A stretch of DNA of 64,000 bases from Acidobacteriota bacterium (GTDB taxonomy: Bacteria; Acidobacteriota; Vicinamibacteria; Vicinamibacterales; CAVVIG01). The stretch spans positions 322,488-386,487 of the forward strand of contig QHWB01000040.1 in the NCBI GenBank assembly GCA_003222395.1, read 5' to 3'. Both the position numbers and the translations under genes were made by a program. Under the pieces are notes generated by a model. The model was not told where the DNA came from, searched no databases, and was given only the letters and a program-made list of their open reading frames with translations. Shown in pieces: positions 62,030 to 64,000 of the stretch (its first letter is position 1; every line of letters starts with the position of its first letter).

Positions 62030-62653
62030 CTAGCGCGTGACCCAGGGCTTGAACTGCTCTTCTTTTTGCAATTTCGCGGCGACCGCGTCGGCCTCGCGCC
62101 GCGTGGTGAACTTGCCGACGCGCACGCGGTACACCGACGGCGTGCCGGTGGCCGGCGAGAGCACGTACGCCGCGTAACCTTTCGACGTCAGACGCTTCGC
62201 AATCGCTTCCGCCTCGCCTCGCACGTTGAGCGCGGCGATCTGCACGGCATAGCCCTGACCTGTCGGCTCGCTCGACGCGGACGCGGGTTGCGCCGACGCG
62301 TTGGGCGTTTTTGCCGACGACGTCTTCAGCTCGTCGACCGGCGTTTTCCGCTTCTCGAGGCGATTGAAGTAGCTGAGATCTTCGGCGGCCGGCGGCGGCG
62401 CGGCGGTCGTGGGATCGGATCCGCCAGACGTCGGCGCCGGCGCTGCAGTGGGTTGCTGAGGTGTCGTCTCCGCGATCGCGTTCGCGGCTGACGAGTCGAC
62501 GACGGCGCGCTCGGCGCGAACGCCGCGTCCTACGAGGACGCCACAGAGGAAGATGACGACCGACACGACCGTCGCAGCCATGAACAGAAAGACGAGCTGC
62601 TTACCGTTCAGCTGGATCTCGTGAAAGCCGTCGTCCTGAAACTCTGACGCCAC
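62030..62653 (-). CDS. SPOR-domain membrane protein
   Basis: 207 residues, GTG start. One membrane helix (LVFLFMAATVVSVVIFLCGVLVGRGV), a Pro/Ala/Thr-rich linker, and a C-terminal SPOR domain (GYAVQIAALNVRGEAEAIAKRLTSKGYAAYVLSP..VYRVRVGKFTTRREADAVAAKLQKEEQFKPWV). SPOR domains bind denuded septal peptidoglycan, so a role at the division site is plausible. TAAAAT lies 10 nt before the start. Confidence 0.85.
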   Translation of the reverse strand: MASEFQDDGFHEIQLNGKQLVFLFMAATVVSVVIFLCGVLVGRGVRAERAVVDSSAANAIAETTPQQPTAAPAPTSGGSDPTTAAPPPAAEDLSYFNRLEKRKTPVDELKTSSAKTPNASAQPASASSEPTGQGYAVQIAALNVRGEAEAIAKRLTSKGYAAYVLSPATGTPSVYRVRVGKFTTRREADAVAAKLQKEEQFKPWVTR

Positions 62654-62663
62654 AACTGCAGCG

Positions 62664-62669
62664 ATTTTA
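62664..62669 (-). promoter_or_regulatory. -10-like TAAAAT before the SPOR gene
   Basis: TAAAAT 10 nt before the GTG; a short leader is likely. It lies in the 21-nt gap after the TPR gene. Confidence 0.4.
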
Positions 62670-62674
62670 GCACG

Positions 62675-64000
62675 TTAGCGCGCATCCAGCCGCGCTAAGA
62701 GCTGCTTCGCTTCCGGCGAGGCCGGGTCGAGCGCGAGCGCGCGCTGCGCCTCGGCGCGCGCGGCATCGAATTCCTTCGCCTGACGATATGCTTCGCCGAG
62801 CGCGATGTGCGCGTCAACCGTTTCCGCGCTCCACAGCGCGATCTTGAAAGCGTCGATCGCATCGCGAAGGCGGCCGTTTCGCAGATGGATACGGCCCAGC
62901 AGCAGATGCGCGTCGCCGAGATACGGTGACAGATAGAGCGCGCGATTCAGCTCGTCGACCGCGACTCGATCGTTTTCCTGCTCGAACTGTCGGCGCGCGC
63001 TGTCGAGATAAAACTTCGCGAGCTCTTCCTGGCTCTTCTGCTCGCTCGATGTCACCTTCGTTTCGAGCCGCCGCGCGTGCGGCAGCTCGGTCTCGTCCTT
63101 GAGGCGTTCAAGCCCCTTCGGCACCGCGTCGCCACCCGGCCGCTTCTCGCGTTCCTCGTACGTGGCCGACAATCGTTTCGCAAGCTCCTTCTCGCGCGCC
63201 GCCTCGACGCCGTTGCCGGCCGCCGCGAGCGCGGCGCCGAGCACGAAATGCGCGTCGCCGTCGGCAGGATTTCTCCTGACCGCCTCGCGCAGCCAGTAGA
63301 TGGCGGCCTGGGTATCGCGATCGAGCCAGTACGCGTATCCGAGGTTGAAGACGTAGTCGGGATCGTCGGGATCGAGATCGGCCGCTTTGGTGAAGTAGTA
63401 CGTCGGGAGCCCCGTTTGCGGCGTCGCGCTGCGTCGAAGCTGGATGATGCCGAGATTATTGAGCGCCGTCGGCGTCGCCTGCGCATCGGCCAGCGCCTTG
63501 AACGTGCTGTACGCGTCGTCGTACTTCCTGAGATACAGCTGCGACAGGCCGACCAGAAAACGCGCGCGCCGCGCGTAGGGAGAGTCCGCGGGCACCTGCG
63601 CCACGACCGCCAGCGCCTCGTCGTGGTCCCCTTGTTCGTCGTACACGTCCCACAGCGCGAGGCGCGCGCGGTCGAACGTCGGCTGCAGTTTCAGCGCGGC
63701 GTTCAGGTATTCGATCGCCGTGAAAGGTGTCTCCGCGAGCAGCCCCTTGATGAAGTTCTCGAACGCGGCGAGCGAGGGCTGCTGGCGAACGACGTCAGCC
63801 GACGGCATCGCGCCGGCGGGCGCGAGGCGCACGGCAATGCGATCGACTGTCGCGAAGAGATCGGACAGCGGACCGCGCTCGGCGACGTCAACCTGCACCT
63901 TCCCCGTGTCGAGCGCGATGCTGCGTGTGTGCAGCACCAGCGTGTCGTTCTCGATCTGCAGATCGCCGACCACGACCTGCGCCGCGCCGACGATTTGGCC
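62675..64000 (-). CDS. TolB-like/TPR protein, N-terminus beyond window edge
   Basis: 442 codons including the stop, open to the window end; a GTG at 63973 lies inside the coding sequence and is probably not the true start, because upstream codons GQIVGAAQVVVGDL continue the fold. The first part (VVGDLQIENDTLVLHTRSIALDTGKV) resembles the FlgO/TolB-like domain of the broken regulator at 34942. At least five TPR units follow (FENFIKGLLAETPFTAIEYLNAALKLQP; ALNNLGIIQLRRS; PDYVFNLGYAYWLDRDTQAAIYWLREAVRRNP; GDAHLLLGRIHLRNGRLRDAIDAF). A sensory or protein-binding role; no DNA-binding domain is visible in the window. Confidence 0.75.
   Translation of the reverse strand, partial: GQIVGAAQVVVGDLQIENDTLVLHTRSIALDTGKVQVDVAERGPLSDLFATVDRIAVRLAPAGAMPSADVVRQQPSLAAFENFIKGLLAETPFTAIEYLNAALKLQPTFDRARLALWDVYDEQGDHDEALAVVAQVPADSPYARRARFLVGLSQLYLRKYDDAYSTFKALADAQATPTALNNLGIIQLRRSATPQTGLPTYYFTKAADLDPDDPDYVFNLGYAYWLDRDTQAAIYWLREAVRRNPADGDAHFVLGAALAAAGNGVEAAREKELAKRLSATYEEREKRPGGDAVPKGLERLKDETELPHARRLETKVTSSEQKSQEELAKFYLDSARRQFEQENDRVAVDELNRALYLSPYLGDAHLLLGRIHLRNGRLRDAIDAFKIALWSAETVDAHIALGEAYRQAKEFDAARAEAQRALALDPASPEAKQLLARLDAR

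Overview
The window is bacterial chromosome from a GC-rich diderm. It has LPS genes (lpxI, lpxA), BamA/Skp, Lol and Lnt lipoprotein genes, and a futalosine-type menaquinone cluster. I see no phage, plasmid, transposase, CRISPR, rRNA or tRNA. Gene content and order (ribH-nusB-lysS-lolC-lolD-clpC-bamA-skp-fabZ/lpxA-lpxI-Gfo oxidoreductase) and the very high GC point to an Acidobacteriota relative, perhaps Vicinamibacteria-like. That placement is inference, because no marker-gene comparison could be run.

Layout. 1-9.4 kb (minus): a TonB-like protein cut by the window edge, then a tightly overlapped menaquinone cluster transcribed as YIP1 protein, a cysteine-free MqnE-like protein, mqnA, mqnC, an MqnX-like deaminase, a UbiA-type prenyltransferase and ubiE/menG, with a UbiD-type decarboxylase just upstream. 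9.5-24.4 kb (minus): envelope and housekeeping block with enoyl-CoA hydratase, ribH, nusB, lysS, lolC, lolD, clpC, bamA, skp, a fused fabZ-lpxA, lpxI and a Gfo/Idh/MocA oxidoreductase. 24.4-34.9 kb: small membrane proteins, a membrane-embedded spermidine-synthase-like protein, then a plus-strand tetR-MFP-RND-tolC efflux operon ending in a coupled 81-residue protein.

34.9-38.3 kb is a decay zone. It holds a winged-helix/TolB-like regulator with a frameshift, an Aas-type MFS/acyl-ACP synthetase with an in-frame amber codon and a large internal deletion, and an N-terminal scrap of a DUF2339-like gene. Between the first two lie two helically phased repeat arrays and an 18-bp perfect palindrome.

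38.2-47.7 kb (mostly minus): PfkB kinase with MTA phosphorylase, methylmalonyl-CoA epimerase, MeaB, acyl-CoA dehydrogenase, a fatty-acid desaturase, a LecA-like lectin-domain protein, small secreted proteins and hemW. 47.8-53.1 kb (minus): a heat-shock operon dnaK-dnaJ-hspR-sigma factor-DnaC-like ATPase with a HAIR-like operator over its promoter. 53.1-64 kb: PBP1A, a Vgb-like beta-propeller, a choice-of-anchor-V-like protein, murJ, prfB with its programmed +1 frameshift, lnt, a SPOR protein and a TPR protein cut by the window end.

Non-coding DNA is scarce: no gene-free stretch exceeds 300 bases. Many short spacers are packed with 7-9-nt near-tandem words, often as inverted repeats, and a separate 24-bp REP-like element recurs at four loci, sometimes inside or at the ends of genes. 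Several genes carry a -10-like hexamer only 5-12 nt before the start codon, which suggests leaderless or very short-leader transcripts.
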